Shown: positions 9,359 through 19,376, counted from the first letter of the stretch. The stretch is 64,000 bases of DNA from Notoacmeibacter sp. (GCA_019912385.1 JAIOIW010000011.1:1-64000), one strand, 5' to 3'. Translations and numbers: made by a program. Notes: a model not told the origin generated them from the letters alone.

Positions 9359-10519
9359 ATGGAACAGCTCGACCGAATTGCCACCACGACGGAACCGGAG
9401 GCCGGTGCGGCGGCCCATGTCGCCGTCTGGGACCCCTTTGTCCGTGTCTTTCACTGGTCACTGGTGGCCGCCGTCCTCGTTGCCGCTCTCACCGGATTCC
9501 TTGCCGGCGCGCCGTGGATCGACCTCCATGTCTGGGCCGGGACCGCGACGGCCGTGCTCATTTCCGCGCGCCTGATCTGGGGTTTCCTTGGCGGCACCTA
9601 TGCCCGCTTTTCCGCTTTCTTACCGCGTCCAGGGGCCGTAATCGCCCATGTTCGTACCCTGTTCGACGGGCATGGCGAGCGCCATCTCGGCCACAATCCG
9701 CTCGGTGCGCTGATGATCCTGTCGCTGATCGCGACGGGACTGGGGCTGGCGCTGACCGGCGTGGCCGCCTATGGCGGCATCCTCAAATCCGGCCCGCTGG
9801 CCTTCGCTTTCTCCTATGCGACCGCACGCGGCTTCCTGGAAATCCATGAACTGCTGGCCTGGAGCCTGCTCGGCCTTGTCGCTGCCCATGTCGCCGGCGC
9901 CTTGTTGGAGAGCATGCGTTCGCGCGAGAACCTCGTCCGTGCCATGCTCACGGGCCGCAAGCAGGCGCGCCCGGGCGACTGCCGGCCGCCAGCAAGGCGG
10001 GCATGGCCGCTCGCCGCGGCGCTGAGCATTGTCGTCCTGGTTGCCGGCGCCGGCTTTACCCTGTCGGCGCTGGCGAAGCGCGAGATTCCGGGCGTCCCGA
10101 CGGCCGCGCTTGATCCGGTCTACGTATCGGAATGCGCAGCCTGCCACGTCGCCTACCATCCGGGCCTTCTGCCGCGCGATTCGTGGGTGGCGCTCATCGA
10201 CGGGCTTGCCGACCATTTCGGCGAGGATGCGAGCCTTGACGACGCGACCACCGGGCATTTGCGCGGCTATGTCATGGCCAACGCGGCGCAGGCCTGGGAT
10301 ACCAAGCCGGCCAACCGCTTTACCCGCGTCGATCCCGCCGCCCCCTTCACCATCACCGCGACACCGTCCTGGAAGCGAATTCACCGCGATATCCCGGACA
10401 CGCTCTTTGCCTCGAAAGCGGTCGTCGCGCGCTCCAATTGCAACGCCTGCCACCGCGATGCGGCAAGCGGGCACTTCTATCCCGGCAACATTGCCATTCC
10501 CAAGGAGACCCAGCCATGA
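9359..10519 (+). CDS. cytochrome b561-family membrane protein fused to a diheme cytochrome c domain
   Basis: The N-terminal half is a four-helix cytochrome b561-type domain with histidines suited to heme b ligation (VFHW, DLHVWAG, EIHELL, AAHVAG). A fifth hydrophobic segment (about residues 220-240) then leads into a periplasmic diheme cytochrome c (DHC) domain with C259-AAC-H263 and C361-NAC-H365. The total is 386 residues. In Rhodobacter, SHP, DHC and a b-type cytochrome are encoded together; here the b component carries its own DHC domain. It probably passes electrons from quinol to the periplasmic cytochromes. I chose the ATG at 9359 for the AGGCGGA upstream; an ATG at 9314 in frame is the alternative. 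It overlaps the next gene by ATGA. Confidence 0.85.
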   Translation: MEQLDRIATTTEPEAGAAAHVAVWDPFVRVFHWSLVAAVLVAALTGFLAGAPWIDLHVWAGTATAVLISARLIWGFLGGTYARFSAFLPRPGAVIAHVRTLFDGHGERHLGHNPLGALMILSLIATGLGLALTGVAAYGGILKSGPLAFAFSYATARGFLEIHELLAWSLLGLVAAHVAGALLESMRSRENLVRAMLTGRKQARPGDCRPPARRAWPLAAALSIVVLVAGAGFTLSALAKREIPGVPTAALDPVYVSECAACHVAYHPGLLPRDSWVALIDGLADHFGEDASLDDATTGHLRGYVMANAAQAWDTKPANRFTRVDPAAPFTITATPSWKRIHRDIPDTLFASKAVVARSNCNACHRDAASGHFYPGNIAIPKETQP

Positions 10520-10923
10520 AACCGACGACCATCGGCGCTGCCACCGGCATCGCCTTCATACTCGCCCTGGCGGGCATAGCCTCTGCCGCAGGCGGGCGCG
10601 ATACGATCATAGCGTCCTATGCCGCGGCCGCCGGTGAGCCGCTTTCGGCCGAGCGCGGCAAGGCGCTGTTCATGGGCACGCATTCGAGCGGCAAACCCGA
10701 TACGCCCTCCTGTATCACCTGCCACACCGACAATCTGAAGGGACCGGGCAAGACCCGCGCGGGCAAGGAGATCGAGCCGATGGCGGTCTCGGCCAATCCG
10801 CAACGTTACACCGATCCCGCCTTCGTCGAAAAGTGGTTCGGCCGCAATTGCAACTCCGTCCTGGGGCGTGAATGCACGCCGCTCGAAAAGGGCGATCTCC
10901 TCACCTGGCTTTCGAGCCTCTGA
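10516..10923 (+). CDS. SHP-type (sphaeroides heme protein, DUF1924-like) cytochrome c
   Basis: SHP is a small periplasmic cytochrome c that binds O2 and other diatomic ligands at a heme whose Asn ligand is released on reduction. This 135-residue protein has a signal peptide (residues 1-24), one heme site C66-ITC-H70, and near the C-terminus RNCNSVLGREC. There C112 and C120 would form the SHP disulfide loop, and Asn111 or Asn113 would be the displaceable ligand. It sits between two DHC-type cytochromes, the partners known to reduce SHP. The ATGA overlap with the upstream gene shows coupling. The family call is good; the physiological role in this organism is not known. Confidence 0.85.
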   Translation: MKPTTIGAATGIAFILALAGIASAAGGRDTIIASYAAAAGEPLSAERGKALFMGTHSSGKPDTPSCITCHTDNLKGPGKTRAGKEIEPMAVSANPQRYTDPAFVEKWFGRNCNSVLGRECTPLEKGDLLTWLSSL

Positions 10924-10941
10924 CACGGAAAGGAAACCGAC

Positions 10942-11439
10942 ATGGCACGACTGGACCGAATTCTTGGCGTTCTTGGCGCATCGTCCCTTGTGGCGGCACT
11001 CGCGTTCGCCGCAGCCCTACCCGCAGGCACGGCCAGTGCCGAGGGCGACTATTTCCGGCCGGTGACGGATGAAACCGTCAAGGCGGAATGCGCCGCCTGC
11101 CACATGGCCTTCCCCGCCGGCATGCTGCCGGCGCGTTCGTGGGAAGCGCTGATGGCCGACCTGCCCGACCATTTCGGCGAGGATGCGAGCCTCGATGACG
11201 TCACCCGCGCGACGATCACCGCCTATCTCGTCGCCAACGCGGCACCTGAAAAATCCTATATCGCGCGTTCGGTCGCCACGGGCGATCCGGTCCTGCGCAT
11301 CTCGGAAACCCCGTGGTGGATCAAGGAACATCGCGGCGAGGTCAGCCCGAAGGCCTTCGAGAATCCCAAGGTCGGGTCGAAGGCCAATTGCGTCGCCTGC
11401 CACCGCGGCGCCGAAAAGGGCTATTACGAGGACGACTGA
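10942..11439 (+). CDS. periplasmic diheme cytochrome c (DHC family)
   Basis: This 165-residue protein has a signal peptide (about residues 1-33, ending ASAEGD) and two heme-binding sites, ECAACH and NCVACH, in the DHC arrangement. Its core segment, containing [13 protein letters not shown], is nearly identical to [13 protein letters not shown] in the DHC domain of the b561 fusion two genes upstream, so the two are paralogues. In Rhodobacter DHC donates electrons to SHP. The ATG is preceded by AAGGAAA. It is the last gene of the cytochrome operon and is convergent with the AlkB-like gene 12 bases away. Confidence 0.85.
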   Translation: MARLDRILGVLGASSLVAALAFAAALPAGTASAEGDYFRPVTDETVKAECAACHMAFPAGMLPARSWEALMADLPDHFGEDASLDDVTRATITAYLVANAAPEKSYIARSVATGDPVLRISETPWWIKEHRGEVSPKAFENPKVGSKANCVACHRGAEKGYYEDD

Positions 11440-11451
11440 CGGCTCCCTCCG

Positions 11452-12066
11452 CTACGGCTTCGTGACCCTTCTGAGCGTGAGGTTGATCCGGCCGCCGTTC
11501 TTCATGAGCGTCGAGGTTGCCGGATAGATGCGATCGACGCCGTGAAAGCAAAGCCGGCCCTCGCTGCCGAGGATGACCACGTCGCCGGAATTGAGCCGGA
11601 TCGACGTGGTCCGCCCCTCGCGGCGGGTTTCGCCGACCCTGAACAGGCAACTGTCGCCGAGCGAGATGGAGACCACGGGCGCGGCGAGATCCTCCTCGTC
11701 GCGGTCCTGGTGCAGCCCCATCTTCGCCGTCTCCGAATAGAAGTTGATCAGGCAGGCCTGAGGCTCGTGCGGATAGGCTGCGAGTTCGGCCCACAGATCG
11801 AGCAGGCTTCGCGGGATCGGCGGCCAGGGCCTGCCGGTTACCGGGTGGCAGGCCTGGTAGCGATAGCCGCGCTCCGTGTCGGTCACCCAGCCGAGCGGCC
11901 CGCAATTGGTCATGCGAACGCTCATCTCCCGCCCTGTTCGCGGCATCACCGGCACGAACAGCGGCGCTTCCTTCACGACCGCGCGCACCTCGTCCAGCAG
12001 CGATTCCTGCGCGGCCCGGTCGAGCCAGCCTGGAATATGGCGCACGCCTCTTGGCAGAACCTGCAT
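11452..12066 (-). CDS. alkB: AlkB-like 2-oxoglutarate/Fe(II)-dependent dioxygenase
   Basis: AlkB enzymes repair 1-methyladenine and 3-methylcytosine in DNA or RNA by oxidative demethylation. This 204-residue protein has the iron triad H119-x-D121 (GLHQDRDE) and H175 (FHGVDRI), and the 2-oxoglutarate arginine motif R193-INLTLR. I chose the ATG at 12066 because GGAGAAG lies about 8 bases upstream; the open frame goes 23 codons further without a site. No Ada gene is next to it. The family is certain; whether it acts on DNA, RNA or both is not decided here. Confidence 0.9.
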   Translation of the reverse strand: MQVLPRGVRHIPGWLDRAAQESLLDEVRAVVKEAPLFVPVMPRTGREMSVRMTNCGPLGWVTDTERGYRYQACHPVTGRPWPPIPRSLLDLWAELAAYPHEPQACLINFYSETAKMGLHQDRDEEDLAAPVVSISLGDSCLFRVGETRREGRTTSIRLNSGDVVILGSEGRLCFHGVDRIYPATSTLMKNGGRINLTLRRVTKP

Positions 12067-12147
12067 GAATGCACTTCTCCGTTTGCATGACGGATGCCGC
12101 AATGCATAATTCCACGCCGGCAGGGTAACAAGCAAAGGGAGATCGCC

Positions 12148-12597
12148 ATGGGCTGGAGACGAGTTTTTGCGGCTGTGCCGATGGCGGCGGCGCTGTACGC
12201 CAGTCCCGCTCTGGCCGCGGACCCGCGCGCGGAGTCCTGCAAGCTCGCGGCCGTCCTCGCCGACGGCACCGATGCGATCATCGCGCAGTTTGAATCGATG
12301 GCCAAATTGTGGGACGAGGCGGAGCGCGCCAAGCTCGATCCGGTGTTCCGGCCCGAACTGGGCAAGTTCGATTTCGACAAGGGCAAGGTCTATGTCATCG
12401 CCGATTTCGACCCGTTCATGCGCGAATACATGGTCGTGTCAGGCGATTCGTCGCGGGCGGTCACCATCTTCTTCAGGTTGTCCTTCGCCCGGGGCCCCAG
12501 GGGCTACATGTTCCGCAACGTCGATTTCAACACCGACTACTCGGAAATCATGGCGAGCAATCTGGCGCAGCCGCCGCAGGAAATCGGGTGCCTGTAG
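12148..12597 (+). CDS. secreted hypothetical protein, 149 residues
   Basis: I do not recognise this protein. It has a clear signal peptide (MGWRRVFAAVPMAAALYASPALAA region, cleavage near residue 23). The mature part of about 126 residues has two cysteines, near each end, that could form a disulfide. The mature region is acidic and soluble-looking, with KVYVIADFDPFMREYM in the middle. The ATG follows AAAGGGAGATC. It is divergent from the alkB-like gene and convergent with the BON-LysM gene. Confidence 0.7.
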   Translation: MGWRRVFAAVPMAAALYASPALAADPRAESCKLAAVLADGTDAIIAQFESMAKLWDEAERAKLDPVFRPELGKFDFDKGKVYVIADFDPFMREYMVVSGDSSRAVTIFFRLSFARGPRGYMFRNVDFNTDYSEIMASNLAQPPQEIGCL

Positions 12598-12719
12598 GGA
12601 GTGGCGCAAACGCCCCGGCTGACGGCTGACAACGGCGGCCATGAGGGCTGTCCGTTATCAAACCATTTCATTTGCAGACGAACGACTCTCGAGACATTTC
12701 CGTTGAAGGGCAGCGCCGT

Positions 12720-13178
12720 TTACGCCGCGTCGAGGTCGGGGATGCGCAGTACCTGGCCCGGATAGATCTTGTCGGGATGGGTCAGCATCGGCTTGTTGGC
12801 TTCGAAGATCAGGGTGTATTTCGGACCTTTGCCCTTGCCGTATTGGGCTTCCGCGATCTTCCACAGATTGTCGCCCTTCCTGACGGTATGGAAAACCGGC
12901 TCCTTGGCCGGGACGGCGGCGACCTTCAGTTCGGTGGCCTCGACTTTCGAGATACCGAGCGTGTTTCCAACCGCGATGACTGCCTTCTCGAAGATCGACT
13001 GGTCGGCAACATCTCCCTTTAGCACCACCTTGTCGCCATGGACTTCAACCTCGACCTTGTCGGTACCCAGGCCGTGGGAGTCCAGCTCTTTCTTCAGTTC
13101 CCCGGCCGCCGGGGCTTCTTCATCGTCGCCGATGCCGAGTTTCTTGCCCACGCTTTTCACGAAATCGAAAATGCCCAT
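12720..13178 (-). CDS. BON and LysM domain protein, Kbp/YgaU-like
   Basis: The 152-residue protein has an N-terminal MGIFDFVKSVGKKLG segment, a BON domain (about residues 28-85, with VEVHGDKVVLKGDV) and a C-terminal LysM domain (about residues 95-148, with HTVRKGDNLWKIA and IYPGQVLRIP). This architecture and size match E. coli Kbp (YgaU), a cytoplasmic K+-binding protein. No signal peptide is present, in agreement. The ATG at 13178 is preceded by AAAGGAGC. Good family call; K+ binding is by analogy only. Confidence 0.87.
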   Translation of the reverse strand: MGIFDFVKSVGKKLGIGDDEEAPAAGELKKELDSHGLGTDKVEVEVHGDKVVLKGDVADQSIFEKAVIAVGNTLGISKVEATELKVAAVPAKEPVFHTVRKGDNLWKIAEAQYGKGKGPKYTLIFEANKPMLTHPDKIYPGQVLRIPDLDAA

Positions 13179-13285
13179 ACCGGTGCTCCTTTGCTGGCTT
13201 TGCGGTGCGGCCCTCTTTGCGCGCTGTCTGATAATGGAAATTGCGGCAGCGCTATTCAACCTTGAAGCGACCTGTGGCGGAAGTA

Positions 13286-13738
13286 TCAATCCATCGGCGG
13301 CTTGGAACGCATTTTCTTGACACCTGAGCGCCCCGACTTCGCCTTCAGCCGGCGTTCGACCGCGCCTTTCGACGGCCTGGTCTTCTTGCGTGGCGGCGGC
13401 GGCGGCTCGGCCGCCCTGGCCAGCAGGCCGGCAAGGCGCTCGCGCGCGTCGATGCGGTTGCGTTCGCGGGTCCTGAACTGCGATGCCTCGATCATGATGA
13501 CGCCTTCGCGCGATGCGCGACTGCCGGCAAGGCGGATCAGCCGGGCGCGAATCCTTTCGTCCAGCCCGCGCGCACCCGCCGCGTCGAAGCGAAGCTGGAC
13601 GGCCGTCGAGACCTTGTTGACGTTCTGGCCGCCCGGACCGGAGGCGCGGATGAAGGCCTCCGACAACTCGTCGTCATGAATGACCGCGCCTGACGCGATC
13701 ACGATGTCTTCGCCGATGATGATTTGCGGACCAGCCAT
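13286..13738 (-). CDS. arfB: alternative ribosome-rescue factor ArfB (YaeJ-type peptidyl-tRNA hydrolase)
   Basis: ArfB releases nascent chains from ribosomes stalled without a stop codon. The catalytic GGQ is at residues 36-38 within RASGPGGQNVNK. The short single domain is followed by the typical basic, proline-rich tail (residues 105-150) that enters the empty mRNA channel. Length is 150 residues, near the usual 140. The start at 13738 (MAGPQIII) fits the family's N-terminus; an ATG five codons earlier is possible and neither has a clear Shine-Dalgarno. It lies downstream of pckA, separated by a terminator. Confidence 0.9.
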   Translation of the reverse strand: MAGPQIIIGEDIVIASGAVIHDDELSEAFIRASGPGGQNVNKVSTAVQLRFDAAGARGLDERIRARLIRLAGSRASREGVIMIEASQFRTRERNRIDARERLAGLLARAAEPPPPPRKKTRPSKGAVERRLKAKSGRSGVKKMRSKPPMD

Positions 13739-13770
13739 GGTGCGGCTCAACATGACCGAAGCAACCGCCA

Positions 13771-13799
13771 AAGAAAAGGCCCGGCGCGATGCCGGGCCT
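13771..13799 (-). terminator. intrinsic terminator of pckA
   Basis: Read on the minus strand, AGGCCCGGC and GCCGGGCCT form a 9-bp stem with a 5-base loop, followed by TTTTCTTT. It lies 22 bases after the pckA stop and ends before arfB, so it separates the two genes. Confidence 0.85.
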
Positions 13800-13820
13800 G
13801 TATCTGGCGTTTACCGCTGA

Positions 13821-15431
<1,611 letters not shown>

Positions 15432-15554
15432 TCCAGCCACCGTTCCCAGAGTGTCCGTATCGTGAAAGGCCGCACCACGACCTTCGTGACGCCCGCATGA
15501 CGTTACGTGCGGAAGGTCTGAAACAGGAATGTGCAGTATTTTCAAATCATTAAT

Positions 15555-15586
15555 CGATTTAAAGAATTTGAAAAATCTTTAAATCG
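15555..15586. promoter_or_regulatory. AT-rich dyad in the pckA/chvI divergent promoter region
   Basis: CGATTTAAAG (15555-15564) and CTTTAAATCG (15577-15586) form a perfect 10-bp inverted repeat with a 12-base spacer. It lies about 125 bases before the pckA start and 210 bases before the chvI start, in the only AT-rich stretch of the 366-base gap (15432-15797). Between divergent genes it cannot be a terminator of either, so an operator is the simplest reading. I see no other feature in this gap. Confidence 0.55.
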
Positions 15587-15797
15587 TTTATATATGATGA
15601 ATTGCGGCTGTTATGCACAGCTGCCGGCCGTCTGCCGGTGGCAGAATCCGGATCGGCAGGCCGCCGATCCGGGTGTTCGTGGTGCGGCGATGTGACAGCC
15701 GGGCGGTTGTGTGCCACAATTTGTACCAGATTTGTCCGCCACAAGCCCTGCATCCGGTTCCGAGAAGGGGCGCCCATTCATGAGGGAGATAAGTGAC

Positions 15798-16499
15798 ATG
15801 GCGACAATCGCGCTTGTCGACGACGACCGCAATATCCTGACCTCTGTTTCGATCGCACTCGAATCGGAAGGATATCGCGTCGAAAGCTACACCGACGGTG
15901 CCTCGGCACTGGAGGGCCTGGCGGCCCGTCCGCCGAACCTCGCGATCTTCGACATCAAGATGCCGCGCATGGACGGTATGGAACTGCTCCGCCGGCTGCG
16001 CCAGAAATCGGACGTGCCGGTGATCTTCCTGACATCGAAGGACGACGAGATCGACGAATTGTTCGGTCTCAAGATGGGTGCGGACGACTTTATCAGGAAA
16101 CCGTTCTCGCAGCGCCTGCTGGTCGAGCGCGTCAAGGCGGTGCTGCGCCGAGCAGGCGCGCGTGAGGCCGGCGCCAAGCAGGGCGGCGAGGCAGCGCCTT
16201 CGCTGCAGCGCGGCCAACTGGTCATGGACCAGGAGCGCCACACCTGCACCTGGCGCGGTGAACCGGTGACGCTGACGGTGACGGAATTCCTCATCCTGCA
16301 CGCGCTGGCGCAGCGCCCGGGCGTGGTCAAGAGCCGCGACGCGCTGATGGACGCGGCCTATGATGAACAGGTATATGTGGACGACCGGACCATCGATAGC
16401 CATATCAAGAGGCTGCGCAAGAAGTTCAAGGTCGTGGACACGGACTTCGACATGATCGAAACGCTATACGGCGTGGGCTACCGGTTCCGCGAGGTCTGA
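15798..16499 (+). CDS. chvI: response regulator ChvI, OmpR family
   Basis: ChvI is the response regulator of the ChvG(ExoS)-ChvI envelope/acid-sensing system essential for host interaction or growth in many rhizobia. The 233-residue protein has a receiver domain with the acidic pocket D8-D9-D10, phosphoacceptor Asp52 ([10 protein letters not shown]) and Lys near residue 103, then an OmpR-type winged-helix domain. I chose the ATG at 15798 ([12 protein letters not shown]) because it matches the known N-terminus and has GAGGGAGAT upstream; an ATG six codons earlier is in frame. chvG follows 78 bases downstream. Confidence 0.96.
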   Translation: MATIALVDDDRNILTSVSIALESEGYRVESYTDGASALEGLAARPPNLAIFDIKMPRMDGMELLRRLRQKSDVPVIFLTSKDDEIDELFGLKMGADDFIRKPFSQRLLVERVKAVLRRAGAREAGAKQGGEAAPSLQRGQLVMDQERHTCTWRGEPVTLTVTEFLILHALAQRPGVVKSRDALMDAAYDEQVYVDDRTIDSHIKRLRKKFKVVDTDFDMIETLYGVGYRFREV

Positions 16500-16577
16500 C
16501 GCCCGGCGCGGTTTGGCGCGGCTCGTATTGCGGGCAATGAGCGTGATGGCCCGCGCGGAATCGGCGGGCATGACATT

Positions 16578-18368
16578 ATGGTGGAAATGACGACACGCGA
16601 GGAAAGGGCGGGATCTGCAGGACGCAGTGCCGGGGCGCGGGCCGCGGGTTTTTCCGTTGCGCTCGGGCCGGTGCGCCGCGCCTTCGGCCACCTGCTGTTT
16701 TCCAGCCTGACGAAGCGGATCCTGTTTCTCAACCTGGCAGGCCTCGGCGTTCTCGTCAGCGGCATTCTCTACCTCAACCAGTATCGCGACGGGTTGATCG
16801 ACGCGCGCGTCGAGAGCCTGCGCACCCAGGGCGAGATCATTGCCGGCGCGATTGCCGCATCGGCGACCGTGGAAACCGATTCGATCCGCATCGATCCCGA
16901 AAAGCTGCTCGAAATCCAGGCCGGTCAAAGCGTCGGGCCGACCGCCGATGGGCTCGACAGCCTCGATTTCCCGATCAACCCGGAGCGGGTCGCCCCGGTG
17001 CTGCGCCGGCTTATCTCACCGACCAGGACGCGCGCGCGGATCTATGACCGCGATGCCAACCTGCTGCTCGATTCCCGCCATCTCTATTCGAGGGGCCAGA
17101 TCCTGCGCTACGACCTGCCGACGATCGACGCCGATGAGACCGGGCTGGTCGATCGGGCAAGGGACTGGATTTCCTCGTTCTTCAGGCGCACCGACCTGCC
17201 GGTCGACCAGGAACAGCCAGGCGGCAGCGGCGTGGCCTATCCGGAGGTCATGTCGGCTCTGACCGGCAGCTCGGGCCGCGTGGTGCGGATGACCCCGAAC
17301 GGCGAGGTGATCGTTTCGGTCGCGGTACCGATTCAGCGCTTCCGTGCTGTGCTCGGCGTGCTCCAGCTCTCGACGCAGGGCGGCGACATCGACAACATCA
17401 TCGCCGGCGAGCGCAAGGCGATCCTGGCCGTGTTCGGCGTCGCCTCGCTGGTCACCATGCTGCTGTCGCTTCTCCTCGCCTCGACGATCGCCAATCCGCT
17501 GCGCCGCCTTGCGGCGGCTGCGGTACGCGTGAAACGCGGCGTCAAGAACCGGGAAGAGATTCCGGACTTCTCCGATCGCCAGGACGAGATCGGCAACCTG
17601 TCCACGGCTCTGCGCGACATGACGAACGCGCTCTACGCGCGCATCGAGGCGATCGAAAGCTTCGCGGCCGATGTCAGCCACGAACTGAAGAACCCGCTGA
17701 CATCACTGCGCAGCGCGGTGGAGACATTGCCCCTGGTCAAGAACCCGGAATCGCGCGATCGCCTGCTCGAGGTGATCCAGCACGACGTGCGCCGTCTCGA
17801 CCGCCTGATCACCGACATTTCGGATGCGTCGCGCCTCGACGCCGAATTGGCGCGGGCGGACGCTGGGCGCGTCGACATGAAGAAGCTCCTTTCCGACCTT
17901 GTGGCGGTGAATGTCGAGACCGCGCGGGTTCACCGCAGCGCGAAGGTGGAACTGGTGTTGGCGAAAACGCCAAACGGCGCCAAGGGTTTTTACGTTCAGG
18001 GCCACGACCTCAGGCTTGGCCAGGTGGTGGCAAACCTGATCGGCAACGCACGCTCCTTCGTGCCGGAGGAAGGCGGGCGCATCGTGGTGACGCTCGCCCG
18101 CACGCCGCGCCGCGTGATCGTGGCGGTGGAGGACAACGGGCCGGGAATTCGCGCCGAGCAGATCGACCGGATCTTCGAGCGTTTCTACACCGACCGGCCT
18201 TCCGGCGAGGCATTCGGCCAGAATTCCGGTCTCGGCCTGTCGATTTCGCGCCAGATCGTCGAGGCCCATGGCGGAACCCTGACCGCCGAAAACATCGCCG
18301 GCACCAAGCCCGGTGAGATTCGCGGCGCACGTTTCATCATCAATCTGCCCGCCGAAGATCGCACCTGA
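16578..18368 (+). CDS. chvG: sensor histidine kinase ChvG (ExoS)
   Basis: ChvG is the inner-membrane sensor kinase paired with ChvI. The 596-residue protein has a cytoplasmic N-terminal tail, a transmembrane helix (about residues 48-68) and a periplasmic domain of roughly 210 residues. A second helix at about 280-303 leads into a HAMP region, the HisKA domain with His368 (ADVSHELKNPL) and the ATPase domain with N, G1 (DNGPGI) and G2 (GLGLSI) boxes. In rhizobia the periplasmic protein ExoR controls this kinase; exoR is not in the window. A hairpin follows directly after its stop, and hprK, expected next, is absent. Confidence 0.95.
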   Translation: MVEMTTREERAGSAGRSAGARAAGFSVALGPVRRAFGHLLFSSLTKRILFLNLAGLGVLVSGILYLNQYRDGLIDARVESLRTQGEIIAGAIAASATVETDSIRIDPEKLLEIQAGQSVGPTADGLDSLDFPINPERVAPVLRRLISPTRTRARIYDRDANLLLDSRHLYSRGQILRYDLPTIDADETGLVDRARDWISSFFRRTDLPVDQEQPGGSGVAYPEVMSALTGSSGRVVRMTPNGEVIVSVAVPIQRFRAVLGVLQLSTQGGDIDNIIAGERKAILAVFGVASLVTMLLSLLLASTIANPLRRLAAAAVRVKRGVKNREEIPDFSDRQDEIGNLSTALRDMTNALYARIEAIESFAADVSHELKNPLTSLRSAVETLPLVKNPESRDRLLEVIQHDVRRLDRLITDISDASRLDAELARADAGRVDMKKLLSDLVAVNVETARVHRSAKVELVLAKTPNGAKGFYVQGHDLRLGQVVANLIGNARSFVPEEGGRIVVTLARTPRRVIVAVEDNGPGIRAEQIDRIFERFYTDRPSGEAFGQNSGLGLSISRQIVEAHGGTLTAENIAGTKPGEIRGARFIINLPAEDRT

Positions 18369-18386
18369 CGGAACATGCCTGTTCCG
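18369..18386 (+). other. hairpin directly after chvG
   Basis: CGGAACA-tgcc-TGTTCCG is a perfect 7-bp stem with a 4-base loop that begins at the base after the chvG stop codon. There is no T-run. The following 140 bases to the EIIA start contain no recognisable coding remnant. In related genomes hprK lies here, so the hairpin sits at the deletion or rearrangement point. Confidence 0.45.
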
Positions 18387-18526
18387 CGCTTGGCGGTTGA
18401 CTGCGAAAAAAGGTCTTGTCATTGAACGCGACACTGACAAGATAGCCGACCGCTGCCGGCGGAGGCGCAAGCGTGCGCAAGAGCCGTGCGTGAAAATGAC
18501 AGGGCGTTGACGGGAGCCACTCTTAC

Positions 18527-18928
18527 ATGATCGGACTTGTGCTCGTGACGCACGGTCAACTGGCCGAGGAATTCCGTCATGCCGTCGAGCATGTCGTCGG
18601 GCCGCAGGAGCAATTCGAAACGGTTTCGATCGGGGCGGAGGACGATATGGAGCTTCGCCGCAGGGACATCATGGATGCCGTCGCGCGGGCCGATACCGGC
18701 GACGGCGTAATCATCGTCACCGACATGTTTGGCGGAACGCCGTCGAACCTGGCGATTTCCGTGATGGACACCGGGCGCATCGAGGTCATCGCCGGCATGA
18801 ACCTGCCCATGCTGATCAAGCTGTCCGGCATCCGTGCCGGCAATGCGATGGCCGCGGTACTGGAAGAGGCGCAGAATGCCGGGCGCAAATACATCAATGT
18901 CGCCAGCCAGATCCTGACCGCCAAATGA
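18527..18928 (+). CDS. manX: PTS system EIIA component, mannose family
   Basis: This 133-residue protein is a free EIIA of the mannose family. The phosphorylated histidine is His9 (LVTHGQLA), and the conserved DMFGGTPSN stretch is present. In Rhizobiales there is usually no sugar-specific EIIC for it, and it acts with HPr as a regulatory phosphorelay endpoint. The gene overlaps ptsH by ATGA. The ATG has GGGAG about 11 bases upstream. manX is the name used in rhizobia for this gene. Confidence 0.9.
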   Translation: MIGLVLVTHGQLAEEFRHAVEHVVGPQEQFETVSIGAEDDMELRRRDIMDAVARADTGDGVIIVTDMFGGTPSNLAISVMDTGRIEVIAGMNLPMLIKLSGIRAGNAMAAVLEEAQNAGRKYINVASQILTAK

Positions 18929-19224
18929 GTGGCCGCGAACAGACGGCGGTGCCAACGATCACCCGCGAGATCGAAATCGTCAACAAGCGGGGCCTGCATG
19001 CCCGCGCTTCGGCGCGGCTCGTTCAGCTTGTCACCGGCTACGATGCCCAGGTGCGGGTCGAGAAGGACGGGCTGGCGGTCGACGGCGGATCCATTCTCGA
19101 CCTGATGATGCTGGCCGCGACGCCTGGATGCTGCATCACGGTGACGGCGACCGGCCGCCAGGCCAGCGAAGTGATCGCCGCGATCGAGGATCTCGTCTCC
19201 GGCAAGTTCGGCGAGGACAATTGA
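18925..19224 (+). CDS. ptsH: phosphocarrier protein HPr
   Basis: HPr carries phosphate from EI to EIIA. The 99-residue protein has a ten-residue N-terminal extension relative to E. coli HPr. The catalytic His25 (KRGLHARAS) corresponds to His15, and Ser56 (GGSILDLMML) sits exactly where the regulatory Ser46 lies. Retention of this serine implies control by HPr kinase/phosphorylase, yet hprK is not in its usual place between chvG and manX. Translation is coupled to manX by the ATGA overlap. Confidence 0.93.
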   Translation: MSGREQTAVPTITREIEIVNKRGLHARASARLVQLVTGYDAQVRVEKDGLAVDGGSILDLMMLAATPGCCITVTATGRQASEVIAAIEDLVSGKFGEDN

Positions 19225-19258
19225 CCTGGAGCCCCGTTGCGAATCCGCATATGCAGGA

Positions 19259-19274
19259 ATAAAGATTTCTTTAT
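19259..19274 (+). promoter_or_regulatory. palindrome upstream of ahcY, SahR-type operator candidate
   Basis: ATAAAGA-TT-TCTTTAT is a perfect 7-bp dyad with a 2-base centre, about 100 bases before the ahcY start. It is the only AT-rich element of the 152-base gap after ptsH. As I recall, ArsR-family SahR regulators bind AT-rich palindromes of this kind upstream of methyl-cycle genes in Proteobacteria; the assignment to SahR is inferred. Confidence 0.5.
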
Positions 19275-19376
19275 ATCCGATTGCCGTTTTCCGGACGGTC
19301 TGCTATTGAAACCGCCGATCGCGCCGCCGTGTTGAACGGCTGGCGAATGAATTCCTCACTGCATGGAGCTGAACAC

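Noticed and set aside
18369-18386. SOS (LexA) box after chvG
   Set aside because: The dyad has GAAC-N6-GTTC. The alphaproteobacterial LexA site is a direct repeat GTTC-N7-GTTC, and no SOS gene is adjacent.
19225-19376. S-adenosylhomocysteine or SAM riboswitch upstream of ahcY
   Set aside because: I could not find a conserved aptamer core in the 152-base leader. The palindrome at 19259 fits a protein operator better.
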